A DNA stretch of 64,000 bases from Paraspadella gotoi (lineage: Eukaryota; Chaetognatha), in NCBI GenBank assembly GCA_051294375.1, contig CM119267.1:8594843-8658842 (forward strand). Direction: 5' to 3'. Below are positions 22,961 through 36,691 of the stretch, in pieces. The position numbers and the translations under genes are program-made. Each line of letters starts with the position of its first letter. Position 1 is the first letter of the stretch. Below the pieces are notes generated by a model. That model did not search any database. It was not told the DNA's origin and saw only the letters and a list, made by a program, of their open reading frames with translations.

Positions 22961-25900
22961 AGAGAGAGAGAAGAGAAGAGAGAAAGAAAGAAGAAGAAAG
23001 AAAGGAGAGGAAAGAGAGAAAGAAAAAAGAGAGAGAGAGAAAGAGAGAAAGAGAGAGAGGAAGAAAAAGAAGAAAGAGAGAGGAGAGAAATAGAGAGAGA
23101 GAAGATCCTTCCCGTCCCGTGCGACGATATCCATTACGACTCAATCGAAATTTGAAGAGCTCATGACGTCATCGTCGTCGTTATCATGCGTCGCTCTCGT
23201 CGTCCGTGATCGTCGTCACCTGGCGTGAATGGTGAAATTCTTTTCCTCTCGCAAATTGCGGTCCTTTCACAATGACTGAATTTGAAAGGTTAAACTTTCA
23301 AGGATTGAAAAATAAAAAAAGAGTGAATTACGATTTCAGTTTTTTTTTTCAAAGAAAAATTTTTTTTCAGAAAAATAAAAAAAAAATCTCAAGCAACTTC
23401 ATCTGCTTTTTTCATTGAAATTTTATTATAGAATTTCGACGGACTTTTTACGTTTTGTTTGCGAGATTTTTTTGATTTTCGATGATTTTGTCAAATGAGA
23501 CATTTTTCAGCTCTCACCGGAGTTCAACAAAAAAATTCTCCGTTAAGACTTTTCACTCGTGGTAGACTTTTTTTTCGATTCTGGCTTTCTAGAAAATTGT
23601 ATTTTCCCCTTTTTTTCCCCGCCTAATGAATTAATCCTATTTTCTCGTCACCTTTCACTTTTCAACGTCGCTCTTGAATCTTCAGATTGCGGGAATTTGA
23701 CTTTTCAGCAGTTCTCTCTCTTTTTTTCACTTTACACGTTTTCTTTTAACTTCCCGCTCTCGCGATTCGTCGTCGCCGAAAAGGGAATCGAATTCCTTCG
23801 AACGGAAGTCGGTTTGAAATCCTCGTCGGTTTTTTCGTCCTTTTTCGTCTTCGTTTTTGTCGTTAGTGACATTTTTGGTAAATTTTTAGTTGCAATTGTA
23901 TAATTGTCATAGTAGAATTAGTGTGGAATTTAGTGTGGTTCCAGCCTACATTAGTCGTACGTTTTTTTGTTGTCTATTTGTTGTTCGTCAATTTTCGTCA
24001 CCATTTTCCGACGTATGCATACAGAAACATCATTCAATTCGAGTCCTTCAGCCGATAAGTTTGTTGGCCCGATTCCATTTCAGTCATCATCAACGATCTT
24101 CATTCGTCGACTTCGTCTTCGAAAAGCCCGCTCCGCCCTTTCTCCTAACCATACCTAGTGCACGCCCCCCGGCCAGTCGCAAAACCATTACCGTCGCCAT
24201 TGGTCGTCGATTCGGTGGGAGCGCCATCTCTCGACGTTTCCGCGGCCGCAAATTATACGTGGCGTCATTTTTCAGTTTTACGCCGTCGATTCCCCCGGAG
24301 CCGGGTTTTCATGAGAGGCCAAACCTTTTCCTTTTTAGGCGAACCTGGCGGTTTTTTTAACATTGATCGATTTATATTAATCCGGAATGGACGTGCTATG
24401 TTTGTTTTTTTTTTTCCGGCAGGCGACCTAAAAAAAAAATGAGGAGGGAAAAAGGCAAATCGTAACTGTTTTGCGGTTTTATTTTATTTATTTTTAATTT
24501 TAAAAGTCACTAAAACCCAGAGCTTTTGAGCTCGTCGTTTCTCTTTCTTTTTTCTTTCCTCGTGAAAAACAGGTCTTTTCGTAAAAGGTTAAGCATTTGC
24601 GGATCGTTTTTGCCCATCAAGTTTAACTAAAGCTCATTCCAGTTTATTCTAAATTAGACGTTCTCCATTAGGTTTTAAATTTAAACTTAAAACTTTAACG
24701 AACGTTTAGAATTGCAATAATTGTGCGCGCATTTCTAAAGGCATAGTAGAGGTCTGAGAGAATATAGATTAAAAAAAAAAAACAAACAAGAATGAACAAA
24801 ATTAATGAGCAAAGTGTCCAGCGGATGAAACGATTCGTGAATTTAGGACTGAAGGGATTAGAGAGTTTGGTGGAAATAGAAAGTTGACTACCGAGGCAGA
24901 CATTCATTTGCGTCGATCGGTGCGTGCTTTGTCGGGGGTGGACGGGTTTGTCGGATAGACGGGGAGAGGGGAGACGGGGGAGAGCGGGTAGTCGGGTAGT
25001 TCGGTAGACAGGGGTAGTCGGGTAGTCGGGTAGACCGGGTTAGTCGGTAGACGGGTAGTCGGGTAGTGAGGGTAGACGGGTATTAGTCGGGTAGTCGGGT
25101 AGACGGGTGACGCAGTCGTGTTAACCGTAGTCGTCGCTGTTGTGGTCACCGTCGTCAACAAGCTGTGTCGAACGCTGTAATCAAAGGGAGGCGGCGGTGA
25201 TTCGTCGTTAAAGTGTTACTTCATATTCGTGCATCCGGCGTCACTGTTGCCTCGAGGGATCAAACGCTGAAATCGTAGTAAAAAGTTCTAAATTTTAACT
25301 TTAATTTAAAATGTCTAAAAGGTGAGGAACGAACTAACATTATTACGAATGAGAAAATGTATGTATAAAAAAATTTTAGTAATAAAGTTTTAAAAATTAC
25401 AGGCAGTAGGCCCATATTTAATACTGGTAATAAAATTTAAAATAGTTTTTTGTAATAAAGATTTTTTGTTGTTGCAGATTTGGATTCGTCATGAAAAGTA
25501 TGTTAGCATGAAGAAATATAACTCTGTTTTTTAAAATAATCAACGCTGACCAATGACGAAGACAAACGTCTGGCGTCATCCATCGCTGTCGTCGTCGCGG
25601 ACGTCATTACGATGTGGATCGTGACACTGTCGTCGTCGTCGTCGTCGTCGTTACTGTCGTCGCAACGGGGTCGAACGCTTTTTGGCGGGCCATTTTTTAG
25701 CGAGTCTTTCGTTTTTTTCGCTCGATTCCTGAGGCAGAGAAATGCGATTCTCGTAGGGACTTTCGAACCTTTTGGTGGGGCGGGGGGTGGGTAGTAAGGC
25801 ATAGTAAAATTTTTCTAAATTTAACTTTAATTAAAATTCTAAAAAGTGAGGAATGAACAGACATTATACTAGATAAGCATTTATGTAATAAAAAAAATTT

Positions 25901-26250
25901 ATAATAAATTTTACAATTTACTGCAGTAGGTCGCATATTTATACCTAGTACTAATCCAGATAAATGATGTAAATTTCAAACAGTTTTTTATAAAAATTTT
26001 TTTGCAAGATTTGGATTCGTCATAAAAAGTTGATAAAAGAAATATAACTCTGTTTTGAAAAAATCCCTTCATTAAGTGGCGTCAAGAAATTAGAAAAAGG
26101 GCTATAGTTATTAAGCTGAAATTAACTTTTTTATATATTAAATGTAGTTTTTTTTTAATTTTTAAACGCGCACTTAAATGAAAGAATTGTTTAAGAAATG
26201 ATTTATATTTTCTTTTATCACTTTTGACGAGGAATTACAAATCTGCAAAT
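22961..26250 (-). repeat. Repeat block Q, copy 2 (reversed)
   Basis: Reverse complement of 10354-13340, including the CRE-type palindrome (23163-23172), the direct repeat, the longer minisatellite (24955-25112), a GTC array (25630-25660) and the fold-back element (26004-26247). It is about 10 percent longer than copy 1, mostly through small insertions and the minisatellite. With P copy 3 it forms the right arm of a palindrome whose left arm is 10354-16000. Confidence 0.88.
24955..25112 (-). repeat. 8-bp minisatellite, long version
   Basis: About 20 units of GGGTAGTC/GGGTAGAC type, some partial. The reversed counterpart at 11393-11457 has about seven. Confidence 0.8.
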
Positions 26251-26261
26251 CCAAAATTAGA

Positions 26262-26262
26262 G

Positions 26263-26303
<41 letters not shown>

Positions 26304-26624
26304 AGAGCTTCTTTCATTCTCTCGCAATTTAGTGAAGCGTCGTTGAAACAGGATTTATGTTCGCCTTTTTTATCTCGTTTATGCTCCGTTCACCTTCGGG
26401 CTTCCAAAGGCGAAGTATCTGTTTTGCCTGAGCTCTCACATTTGCGATACTCGTCTCACAACCCAGTCACAACTCTACTTCCTGAATTCACAATCTCTCT
26501 GATCCACACCCGACCACTTCCACGCCCACACGTCGTCCGAGCCGATCCCTCCTTTCGTCAGACATAAATTTTTTTACAAATGGGCGGCGGCGGTGGAGGT
26601 GGCGGCGGCGGCGGCGGCGGCGGC
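26262..26624 (+). repeat. Forward fragment of block P ending in GGC repeat
   Basis: After a GA tract (26262-26302) this matches 16080-16390 in forward orientation, ending ATGGGCGGCGGCGG with a pure GGC run that goes straight into a gap. It is followed, past the gap, by reversed P. Confidence 0.88.
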
Positions 26625-26649
26625 NNNNNNNNNNNNNNNNNNNNNNNNN
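26625..26649. other. Assembly gap, 25 N
   Basis: The gap sits at the end of a GGC trinucleotide run, and orientation of block P flips across it. Confidence 0.98.
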
Positions 26650-29600
26650 GTATCTTTCTTATCTGACAAATTTAGATAAATTCCGTTTCTACTAAAGCCA
26701 AAGAGGTCATGCCAAGGTTCTTCTTCTCGTTATTACTTTCTTGATCCTCAGATAATGTTTTTTTGTTTCGCTCTCCTATTCTTTGGGGCCAATATCCCAT
26801 AAATATCTTCATTTCGCCACCGTCTACCGAACGTCAAAATATAACGAGTTGATATTTTTTATCAGCGTTCGCGCACATTCGTTTTCTGAAATTACACATT
26901 TGAAAAGTAACTAAAATTACTTTTTTTCCATGAAGAAAGCCTTTTTCTTGAGTAAAAAACATTTTTTCGATAGTAAAGAAATTTGAAATTATACGTGTAC
27001 AGTACGTGAGTCAAAGGAGAACGTGAGAGTATCTCTCTGCTCTCTCTCGAGATCATCCAAACAATTTTAAATTGCTCATTCGCACTTTTTCTTGTGTAAA
27101 AAAAAGAAAGTGTGTTTTTTTTATATTTTAAAAATATAAACGGGACGAACGCGTGGCGAGCGAGCGAATCCCCTTGAGACGTCGCGTGGAAATACGGAGG
27201 GACGAAAAATAAAAGAAAGAAAAGATGAAAAAAAAAAATGTAAGTGGAAATGTGAATATGTCTTAGCTAAAGGAGAGAGAGACAGAGAGAGAGAGAGAGA
27301 TGAGAGAGAGGAGAGAGAGAGAGAGAGAGAAAGAAATATCGCGAAAAGCCCGCAGGAAGGAAAATTTTAGACGTATTTATAAGGTAGATGGAAAAATGAG
27401 AGCTAAGAGAGGGAGAAGAAGGGAGAGAAGAGAAGAGAAGAGAGAGAAGGAGAGAGAGAGAGAGAGAAGATAGATATGAGAGAAGAAAGGGGGAAGAGAT
27501 GAGAGAGAAGGAGAGAGAGATGAAGTCGAGAGGACGAGAGAAAGGAGAGGCGAGAGAGAGAGAGAGAAAAAGGAAGAGGAGTGAAAGAGGAAGAGTTGGA
27601 AACACATGTGTAATTTCTTATCCTGCTTTCGGGTTAAGAACGTTTCTGGTAGAGGATCCTTTATCCGCCGCCGCCAGCCCGCCGCCGGCCGCGCCACTCG
27701 CGCGCCGCCCCGCCACTCCGCACCGCCAGCCGCCCATTTGTAAAAAAATTTAATGTCTGGACGAAAGGAGGGATCGCGCCGGACGACGGTGGGGCGTGAA
27801 AGTGGTCGGGTGTGGATGCAGAGAGATTGTGAATTCAGGAAGTAGGAGTTGTTGACTAGGGGTTGTGAGAGCGAGTATCGCAATAATGTGAGAGACTGCA
27901 GGCAAAAAAAGATACTTGTCGGCGCTTTGGAGAAGCCCGAAGGTGAACGGGCAATAAACGAGAATAAAAAAAGGCGGAAGCAATAATCTGCCTTTCAACA
28001 GACGCTTCACTAATTGGCGAGAGAATGAAAGAAGCATAGCTACTCTCATCTCTCTATCTTCTTGCTCTGCTCTCTGCCTCGTCTCTCACTGTCATTCTCT
28101 CTCTTCTCTCTCTACTCTCTCGTCTCATCAATTCTCTCTCTTGCATCTGCGTATAAAAAGACAGATGGATGGCAATCACGGCAACGAACTTCGCGTCCCA
28201 GCAGCCCGAAGTATAAATGACTTTCCTTACACCGCTCTCTCGTTCCTTCACTTTACATCCCGTATTTCTTCAATCTTCATATGCTATCCTTTGTTTCAAT
28301 TTCTCTATCACTCACCAATACTCGCTTTATATGTCGCATACTTCTTCTTCAAACCTTCGCCATCATTACCTCGGTCATCATTCCTCTCCGCCACCTTTCG
28401 CCTCGGTCTCTAGCTCTTTCCTCAGTCTCTACTTGTGCATTTCTAAACCACTTTTCTATAATCGACCATGTCAAACCATCCTTCCACGCATAATCCGTTG
28501 ATACGAGATTTGCTATGTAGTCTATCGCTCAAACAAGATTTCACTCTCATATTCTTTCTACGTTACCCAAGCTTCTTCGCTTGCTCTTTCTCTTCCAATC
28601 TACTTGCCTTGCCTTACTCTCTTCCTCCTATCTTCCTTCACTTCTTCCTTCCTCTTGTTCTTCTTCGCTTTCCTCCCCATCTCCTACTTTCCTTCTCTCC
28701 TTTATCCTCGTTCTATCCTCCTACTTTCCTAGTCTCTTGCTTCATCCTAGTCTTTCTTCTTTCTAGACGATTCCTTCTTTCCCATCCCTTCCGTTCGCTC
28801 CATCTTTGACGAATCTCAGGCTTTCATGTCCTCAAATGCATTCCTTCGCTTCCAGTCATCCTTCTTCCTTCGTTTGCCCGCCATATCTTTTTCTTCCTTC
28901 CTCCTTACTTCCTTCCTGTCCTTCCATTCCCCTTCCTTCCTTCATCATTCCTACTTTCGGCTTATCCTCTCCTCTTCCTATACCTTCCTTCCTTCGCTTG
29001 CCGTTCCTTGCCTTCCCTTCCTTCCTTTACTTCCTTCTTCTTCCTTCGCTTCGCTTCCATCTTTCCTACTTTCCTTTCTTTCGCCTCTTCATCCTTCACC
29101 TTCTTTCCTTCCTTCCTTCCTCCTTCCTTCCTTCCTTCCTCCTTCCTTTCCTTCCTTCCTTCTTTTTTCCTCCCTTTCTTGCCTACCTTCACCTTTCTCC
29201 TTTCCCTTCATTTCACAAACACTTCAATTCTTGTCGTTACTTTCCTTTTGATTCTTTGGTTCCGCTTCCTTCCTCTCAGCCATTCATCATCTCTAATTTC
29301 TTCCCCGCCTTCTTACTCCTCTTTCTCCCCCCCAACCAACATCTCGCTTCGCCACGACGTCACGCGCTGTTTATTTTTCATCCTCCCTTCAAAGGGAAGA
29401 CGCGTTTGTTATGAAGAAAAAATGGATTTTTACGATTTAAAAATCTTTCGCGCGATTCGCCCCGAGATTCCCGTGTGTTTTGAAACGTGTCTTTCGAGAA
29501 GTTTTCCTTTATTTTTTTTTTAAAACACACACATAAATATCCAGAACTTCTTGTTGACTTTTATCAGAAATTTACTGGTTTGTGAATCTTGTGAGGGCAG

Positions 29601-30415
29601 GGTGGGGCAGATTAAATTGTAATTTTCCTTTGGGCCGGATGGCCGTTTTGTCTCTAATTCTATGAGAAATCAATAAGAGGACAGCCTTTTCGATTTGTGT
29701 AAAGTATAAGAATATATATTGAAGTTTAACAATGATTACGTCGAGAAAATGAAAGAATCGACAAAAAGAAGACTCCGGCGTCATGACCGGTGAAAATAAG
29801 TCCCAGCGTCCGTCCGTCTGTCCCGTCGTTTTAAAAAAATGGGAAAGAGAGAAAGATAATTGAAAAAGAGGGAAAAGATGTGCTTCACCAAACGACCGAT
29901 TGAAACAAGAGCGACATAAACCATTTAGTCTCACTAAAATGGATAAAATCTTATCCAATGGGCCATAACCCATCGCTTTCAAACTTTTTATTATCAGTTA
30001 TGTAAAAAATGTTATGTGCGAGTGTTGGAATTGTTAAAAGCTTTATCTAAACGAAACTTGTCTTATTTTTGAGATGGTACTAATTTATTTTGGTATTTAA
30101 CATTCCAACCAATCCCCCTCTTTTTGTAAACAGACTAAGCAATTTTCCGACTCATTATTCCGACTCTTTTGTTACCTCAACCTTCCCGAGTAACTCACCT
30201 TTTCCGCCCCTCCCTCATCATGAGTCATTACCCAATTCTCTCTTTCCTCTCCGCTCCGCCCAAGCGTTTGACGTTTCTAATGACTCCCTCTCCATTTCTC
30301 TCTCTCCACTTTGATTTACTCTTCCTTCTGTTGATGATTCGACTGCGAGCCAAATTGCGGGCGCCATAAAAAACGAGCTCTCTCGTCTCTCTTCTCATCT
30401 CTCTCTCTCGTCTCT

Positions 30416-30487
<72 letters not shown>

Positions 30488-30788
30488 CTCTCTCACAGTA
30501 CTGGCCCCGGTGACCAGTTATCTTCTCAATCCGTTTTCCGCTTCCACTTTCTGATTCCAATAAAAAGATAATCATTCATTGAGGCTTATTAAGTCGGGAA
30601 ACTTCTGTGAAAACCTGTGTTTTATTCGGTGATGTTTTGACCTCACGACTCACACTTTGAAGTCGTATTAGAAGAAAGGACGATGTTGATTCTTTTTCTT
30701 GATGTTAGAAGGGGTACTAACTAGAAAAGTGAGAGGGAGGGGGAAGGGCGGACGACCTAAGAGAAAAGAATGCTTGACTCGCCGAGTT
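26650..30788 (-). repeat. Repeat block P, copy 4 (reversed)
   Basis: Reverse complement of about 13410-17350. Parts in reversed order: GA tracts (27273-27600), GCC-rich stretch (27660-27735), CCTT array (28560-29200), and CT tract (30380-30494). The first few hundred bases extend slightly past the end of copy 2 and show that 17280-17350 is a blurred version of the same DNA. No gene called. Confidence 0.85.
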
Positions 30789-31165
30789 AAAGGCGTAGTA
30801 AAATTTCTAAATTTAACTTTAATTAAAAATTCTAAAGTGAGGGAACGACAAGGATGTATACTTACAAAACATTTATGTATAAAATTTATAATAAATTTTA
30901 CAATTTAGGACGCAGTAAAGCCATATTTATACTAGTACTGAAAACCAATAAATGTTAAAATTTCAAAACAGTTTTTCTAAACATTTTTTTGGCAGTGTGG
31001 ATTTGTTCATAAAAAAGTTGAAAATAAAAAGAAATATACGCTCTTTTTAAAAAATTCCTTCATTAAGTCGGGGTTGCAAAAATTAGAAAATAATTTTTTT
31101 AAAGATAATGTTATATTTTTCTTTTATTCAACTTTTTGACGAGGAATGTGCAAATCAGCAATCAA
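30789..31165 (-). repeat. Fragment of reversed block Q
   Basis: GGCGTAGTAAAATTTCTAAA at about 30792 matches 25797 onward, and the fragment ends with a third copy of the fold-back element (about 30992-31160). About 2.9 kb of Q is skipped at this junction compared with 22961-25797. Confidence 0.75.
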
Positions 31166-33275
31166 AAATAAGAAAAGCCTATTTTGATTTTTTTTTGATT
31201 TTATAAGGATAAGTAAATATATATACAATATAGCCCTACTGTGAAATAAAAAACATAAAATTATTTTTTTTTAACCAATAGATTTATAGTTCACATGATG
31301 GCGACTGTGCTGCAGGATACTTTCTGCGTGTAGCCGCTCATTGATTGGTATGTGTTCATCTAACGACATGGGAAAGGTAAAGTGGGTGTTCGACTTTCTC
31401 CTTGGAAAATCATTGCAGACCTTTAAGCACTAGAAATTTCCATGACTATGAATAAACCTTGTACCCTCAACACAGTGAAACGCAATGGTGTTAGAAGCAG
31501 AGAATTCGCTTCGAGGGCCCTAATGAACCTGTGTCTTGTAAACAGGCCCGTTTCTCGCTTTCGGGCAAGCCGCCGGGACTCTGAAGAGGAAAGAAAATAA
31601 TATGACCGGAACACCAGTGTAGAGATTCCGAGAGCTACGCACTTCCAGTTAGTAGGTAGCTTCGTTTACTATATTGTATTCCGAAAGTATAGTCGGTGTT
31701 GAAGAACTCACCATCTCCCTATGGAACCGTCAGAAGAAAGTAGAAGAAGAATGTAACGAAGGTAAAAGAGGAAATATTAAGAAAACAGATCGGACTGCGA
31801 AAAAGAGAGAGAAAGAGAAAAAAACAGCAGGTTAAACGAGAGAGACGAGAATTAATTAAGAGATGAAGGCAATAATAAAGAGAAGAAAAGAGCGCGTTGC
31901 GCGTACCACGCGACGACCGATAAGTATACCGCAGAATGTACCCGAACCTAATTTCCCAATCTCCGAAACCTTGTTTGCAGAGCCTCGATCGACGGTGAAT
32001 CCCGAGTGGACTCCAATTAAAAAAATTTTAAAAATCTTTCCATCATATTAGAATACGAAAAGTTGCACAAACAGTAAATAATAAAACACGAAATAACAAA
32101 ACGTCGGTTTATGCATCGTCCGTCCTCGTCGTGTAATGCTAAGTCCGTTACCTGAGCCGTGATCGGTTGATTTACCTATTATTCCTCGTCGCCATTGGCA
32201 TCTACAACTTAAAAAGTCCATGCACCTATGGCAGTTTGAGGTTATATTTCAAATAAGCATATATATAGATAATAAAAGAGTGAAATATTAACGATTGAAA
32301 TTAATTGCTTATCAGATTTTTTTTTTTTATTTATAGTCTTTATTTTTATGTTTTTGTATTTTTTATTTTATATTATTTTTTTTTTTTTAATAGAAGGTGT
32401 AAAGATGGCAAATTTGGATCTTACCCAGGCAGAGTAAAATAAAATAGTGTTTTCTCTTAAAACAAAAGGATAATGAAAGAAAAAAAAAGGACTAAGAGGG
32501 AAGTAGTTTACTGATACTGGCCGAACGGCAAAAAACCTGTAGATGATAGAGTGAATGTACATAACAATATGATTTATTGTAGGTGAATGAGTGCACAAAA
32601 AATTATAGAGATAAAGATCTAGTCAGATTATTGAGTTATTGACACAGTACAATAAATTTTAAAAAATGAAATATTGAAATTATTAAAAGTTTACAATCAT
32701 TAACTTTGGGACCCAAGTACTAACTTGTGGAGCTTTATTTCATAGCTACTTATTTATTACACACTTTTGTATCAGCAGGTGTACATGTTTATCGTATTAT
32801 TGCATCTTTATTCCAGCGTGTCCTTATATATTTTTATTGACCAGTGACAGTATCTAATTATACTGCTCGTCCAGAGACTCGTAGAGGTTACTTTCACATA
32901 ATGTGTCGGCACGCTGGACATCTCACACGGTGTAAAACTTTATTAACTATCATTTATTATTAATTACTTAATGCTCTAATTATTATTAATCTTCATACGG
33001 GCTGCGGTTTTGGAGAACGTGTCGCACTAGATCATGGGCTGACGTTTTTTACACTTGGTTTTCTGTTTGGGATGAAAGATTTTGTTCTTGTATCCTCCTT
33101 AAATTTATTTTGAATTTTAATTTTTTGTTAATCCCAATGATTATTGTTCCCCGATTAAGAATTTGAGTGTTGTTCAGAGATGAAGACATTTTTCCCAATT
33201 CCGTTCATCCACCAAAAGTACCGTTCGCCGTTGACGGTGCGACCAATTGGGTGAAGAGGTAAGTTAAGGATTCAA
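31166..33275. other. Unassigned AT-rich stretch
   Basis: I could not match this to other parts of the window and saw no gene. Low-complexity T and A runs occur at 32310-32400. A 62-codon frame at 31863-32051 is Lys/Arg-rich and unremarkable. It lies between two Q pieces, so it may be further badly read Q sequence. Confidence 0.4.
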
Positions 33276-33960
33276 ACAAAATTCTCCGTTAAGAGCTGTT
33301 GAACTCTCAGTAGACTTTTTTTTTCTGCAATTCTTGCTTTGCCTAAGAAAATTGTACTTCCCCCCCGTTTTTTTTCCCCAGCCGCCTTAATCGAATTAAT
33401 CTCCTATTTCTTCTGTCCCTATACTATCAAACCGACTTTTCAAACTTTTCAAGCTTCGCTCTCGGTCACAGAATCGGGAATTTGACGTTTTCGAGCAAAG
33501 CAGTTACTCTATCTGTTTTTTTGCACTTTCCACGAAAAAACACTGCTGTTTTTTTTTTTTTTAGCTTTTTCCTTCGCGAATTCGTCGTCGGCCTTGAAAA
33601 GGGGAATCGAAAATTCCTTGGTAGAAGCGGAGGTCGTGTTTGTAGTTATTGAAGACAAAGATCCTGTCGTGCGGGGAGGTTTCTTTCTTTTTTCGTAATA
33701 TCACCGCCTTGCTTCAATTTTTCGCCGGTCTTTCGTTTTTTGTCGTTAGTCTCGTCCTCATTCTTCATTTTTTGGTAAACCGCCTTCTAATATGGAATAA
33801 TTGGAGGCCCGAATCTTTGGGTAGGAAACTACAGATTTGCCCATTGTGCCTTTCGGTGAAGAATTAGTTAGTGGATATGTTACGTTGTGCGTTTCCGCAG
33901 AGCCTACATTAAAGTCTTCGTGTGGTGTTCGTTTTTTTTGTTGGCTGGCTCGCTCCCAAT
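33276..33960 (-). repeat. Blurred fragment of reversed block Q
   Basis: AAAATTCTCCGTTAAGA at 33280 matches 23533; further anchors are GAAAATTGTACTTCCCC (33348), TTCGTCGTCGG (33581), TTTTTGTCGTTAGT (33739) and AGCCTACATTA (33901), all in the order seen in 23520-23960, with many extra bases between them. Confidence 0.7.
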
Positions 33961-34642
33961 TTGTAGTGCGTACCGTGCATTGTTAAAGGCTGTTTTTGTT
34001 TTTTTTCCATGTGTGTAGCAAACTCTCCTGGCAGAAGGAAATAGTGAGTGGTTGAAGGATTTTTTCTTCGGTCGCCGCCAGGCCCGAGGCAGGAAAGGCA
34101 AATAACATGGCGCTGCCAAGCGTCCGGCCCAGCACATGCTCTTTGATCTGTAGAAGCGGGTTGTAGCGTGTCATTCGTCCCAGCGGCGGTCAACGTGACT
34201 CGCTAATGGGAGATCTGACCGCAGAGCCGCCTCACATCTCCAGTAATACTGAGTTGTAAGTAATAAAAAGATAGCGTAATACCACATAAAAGATGAAAAC
34301 GATTTTCATCAATGATAAAAATTTTCGTAAATGAGTTTTAGTTTTTAGTTTTGGTCTCAAGGGAAAATATTCTCTATAGATACGGACAATTTCTACCATT
34401 ACAAAAATCTTTAGCATCTGTACCATCTATTGCAACTCCTCAATCTTTATTCTCTTCCATTCTATTCCATCCCCCACCAACCCTTGCCAACTCTTCTCAA
34501 ACTTCACTCTGTTATAATTCCTTTTCGCTTTATCCGAATCCTTCTGTCACTCGGCCTCCCGAATCCACGATTTCTGCCGCCGACCGCAAAATACTCATTT
34601 GCATAATGGAGTCGTTTGAGAGGGTCCGTCGAGAGGGGAGCC

Positions 34643-34737
<95 letters not shown>

Positions 34738-36690
34738 GTCTACCCCTCAGCCCTGAAGATGTTAAAAAGATCCGAAACAGTTTTAAAGGAAAATAAAACT
34801 TTAAAAAAATGAAAAAAATATTAAGTGTGGATGAAGAAATGAAATGAGGAAAATATGCAAATGTAAACAATAATCTTTCCGACCGAAGGAAATTGAATAA
34901 GTCACGGTTTCAGATGTTATGTATAATTTTATTTAGATGGAATTGTACATTCATGAATTTATTAAGTCATGATCCGATCTACATCCATAAAGTGATCGAT
35001 CGATGAGTTTAGTCGGAAAAAAAAAACTTTGTAGCGGAAGTATGTCGTCTGCAAACAAACTCTCCCTTCGAGAGAGTTCCGTCCACTCAAAAAACTCTCC
35101 TTTAATAAACAAACAAAGATGACTTTTCCTTCCTTTCCTTTTCTTTCCTTTCTTTGGTCTCCTCTCCCTTATTTTAACGCTCCTTTTCCTCTCTCTCCCT
35201 CCTTTTCATTCAATTTCTTCTCTCCTTCTTTTCTCCTCTCTCGATCCTCTCCTTTTCTCCCTTCCTCCACGGGCGACAAAAGAAAATCCGAGGAAATCGA
35301 GCGCGAGTTCTTTAAATATGCAAATTAGGTTATTGGCAATCTCGGAGCGAAACGAATGAAACGCCAAAGGAGTTCGGATCGAAACGGTGGAGGAGGATCC
35401 GGGGCCGCGCCGTTTGTGACCATCGTCGTCGAAGGATATATCAATTAAACAATAGAATTTAAACATTTGTCCTGTTCACAATATTCATAACCTCGATCTG
35501 CAGCTATTTTTGTGTTATGGTTTCAATTTAGCATCACCAAGTCATGGTCTTTTAAAACAAACCGTGGCGTTTTGAAAACTTGATCTGCGTTGATGAAGTC
35601 TAATAAATAGTCGAAACTTGTCCGTTGTTATTAACCATTAAAAACATATTATTTCATTTATCAATAACTCCAAAGCTAAGTGAGCCAAACATCGTGGATC
35701 CAAATAAGGGTAAGAGAACCGTCGTTCTCGGCGACTTTCGATTGTAAACGTAGGACTTTCCCCCTCTCACTTGTCGGGCCGACAATAATCCTCATAATGA
35801 GTAAAATTTACTACCCTGTTTTTTCGATAACATTAAGGTTTGAATTTGTGAATGAAAGAGCTTATTTTAGAACGTGTTCCTTATCCCTTTTATACCCCAA
35901 ACTCCACCCCGAAAGGCAGGCGGGGGAATTCATTAATTTCTCCAATTGAGTTTAAGCTTCCCGCATCACGTTTTGCGGAAATGCGATGCACGTTGTTATA
36001 CAAAACTCATAATAAACTTGATCTTTTTTAAATTATTTAAATGGTCTTAGGAGAGAATTTTTTTACAAGTATTCTCACCTCTCTCTCTCTCTCTCTTCGT
36101 CTCTCTCTCTCTCCTCTCTCTCTTCCCTCTCCTCTCTCTCTCTCTCTCTCTCTGCTCTCATTCTCTATCTCTTGGGCAATCGCCCGACGTATCCGAGCCA
36201 ACTCCTCTATATATCATACAGTGAAACATGAACGGCCAAGGTCATCGTTGGCAATTGCACTCATGCCCACGTGAAAAAACGATGGCCCCGGATGATAAAA
36301 CGAGGAAGGAAAAGAGACAAGAGTACATAACGTGGTGTTGAGAGATTGATGTGAGGTCATGGATTGGGATTAGGGGTGAGGAAGGTAGAGTAGAGACTTT
36401 ACGCAGAGAGAGAGAGAGGACGATGAGAGAGAGAGAGATGAGAGAGATGAAGGAGAGCGGAGAGGATGAGGAGGAGAGAGAGACTTAACCAACCAGTACA
36501 GCTTTGCTGGGGGGAGAAACCAAGACAAACCGAGAGACTGACAGAAAGACAAGCAACCAGACAAGAGGAACCGACAATGATGATATCTGTGTTCAAACGT
36601 CAGAATTAAAAAGCGGCGACTTTGACGCCGGCGGCGAAAGGACGCCGACGCCGATTCCGACCAGGAGTTTCTTTCCTCAACTTCGTCAAT
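33961..36690. other. Mostly single-copy intergenic DNA
   Basis: No gene recognised. It contains a long GA array (34646-34732), T/C-rich stretches (35130-35270), a CT array (36078-36153) and GA-rich stretches (36402-36482). Octamer sequences ATTTGCAT (34598-34605) and ATGCAAAT (35319-35326) lie on either side of the GA array. This is the cleaner version of the stretch repeated at 17291-19862. Confidence 0.5.
34646..34732 (+). repeat. GA microsatellite, about 87 bp
   Basis: Uninterrupted GA dinucleotides. The blurred counterpart near 18050 shows only short GA runs here. Confidence 0.93.
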
Positions 36691-36691
36691 T

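Noticed and set aside
24904-25161. Thr/Val/Pro-rich frame that looks like a mucin or cell-wall repeat protein
   Set aside because: It is the 8-bp minisatellite and ACG triplets in frame; the frame is not the same in the mirrored copy.
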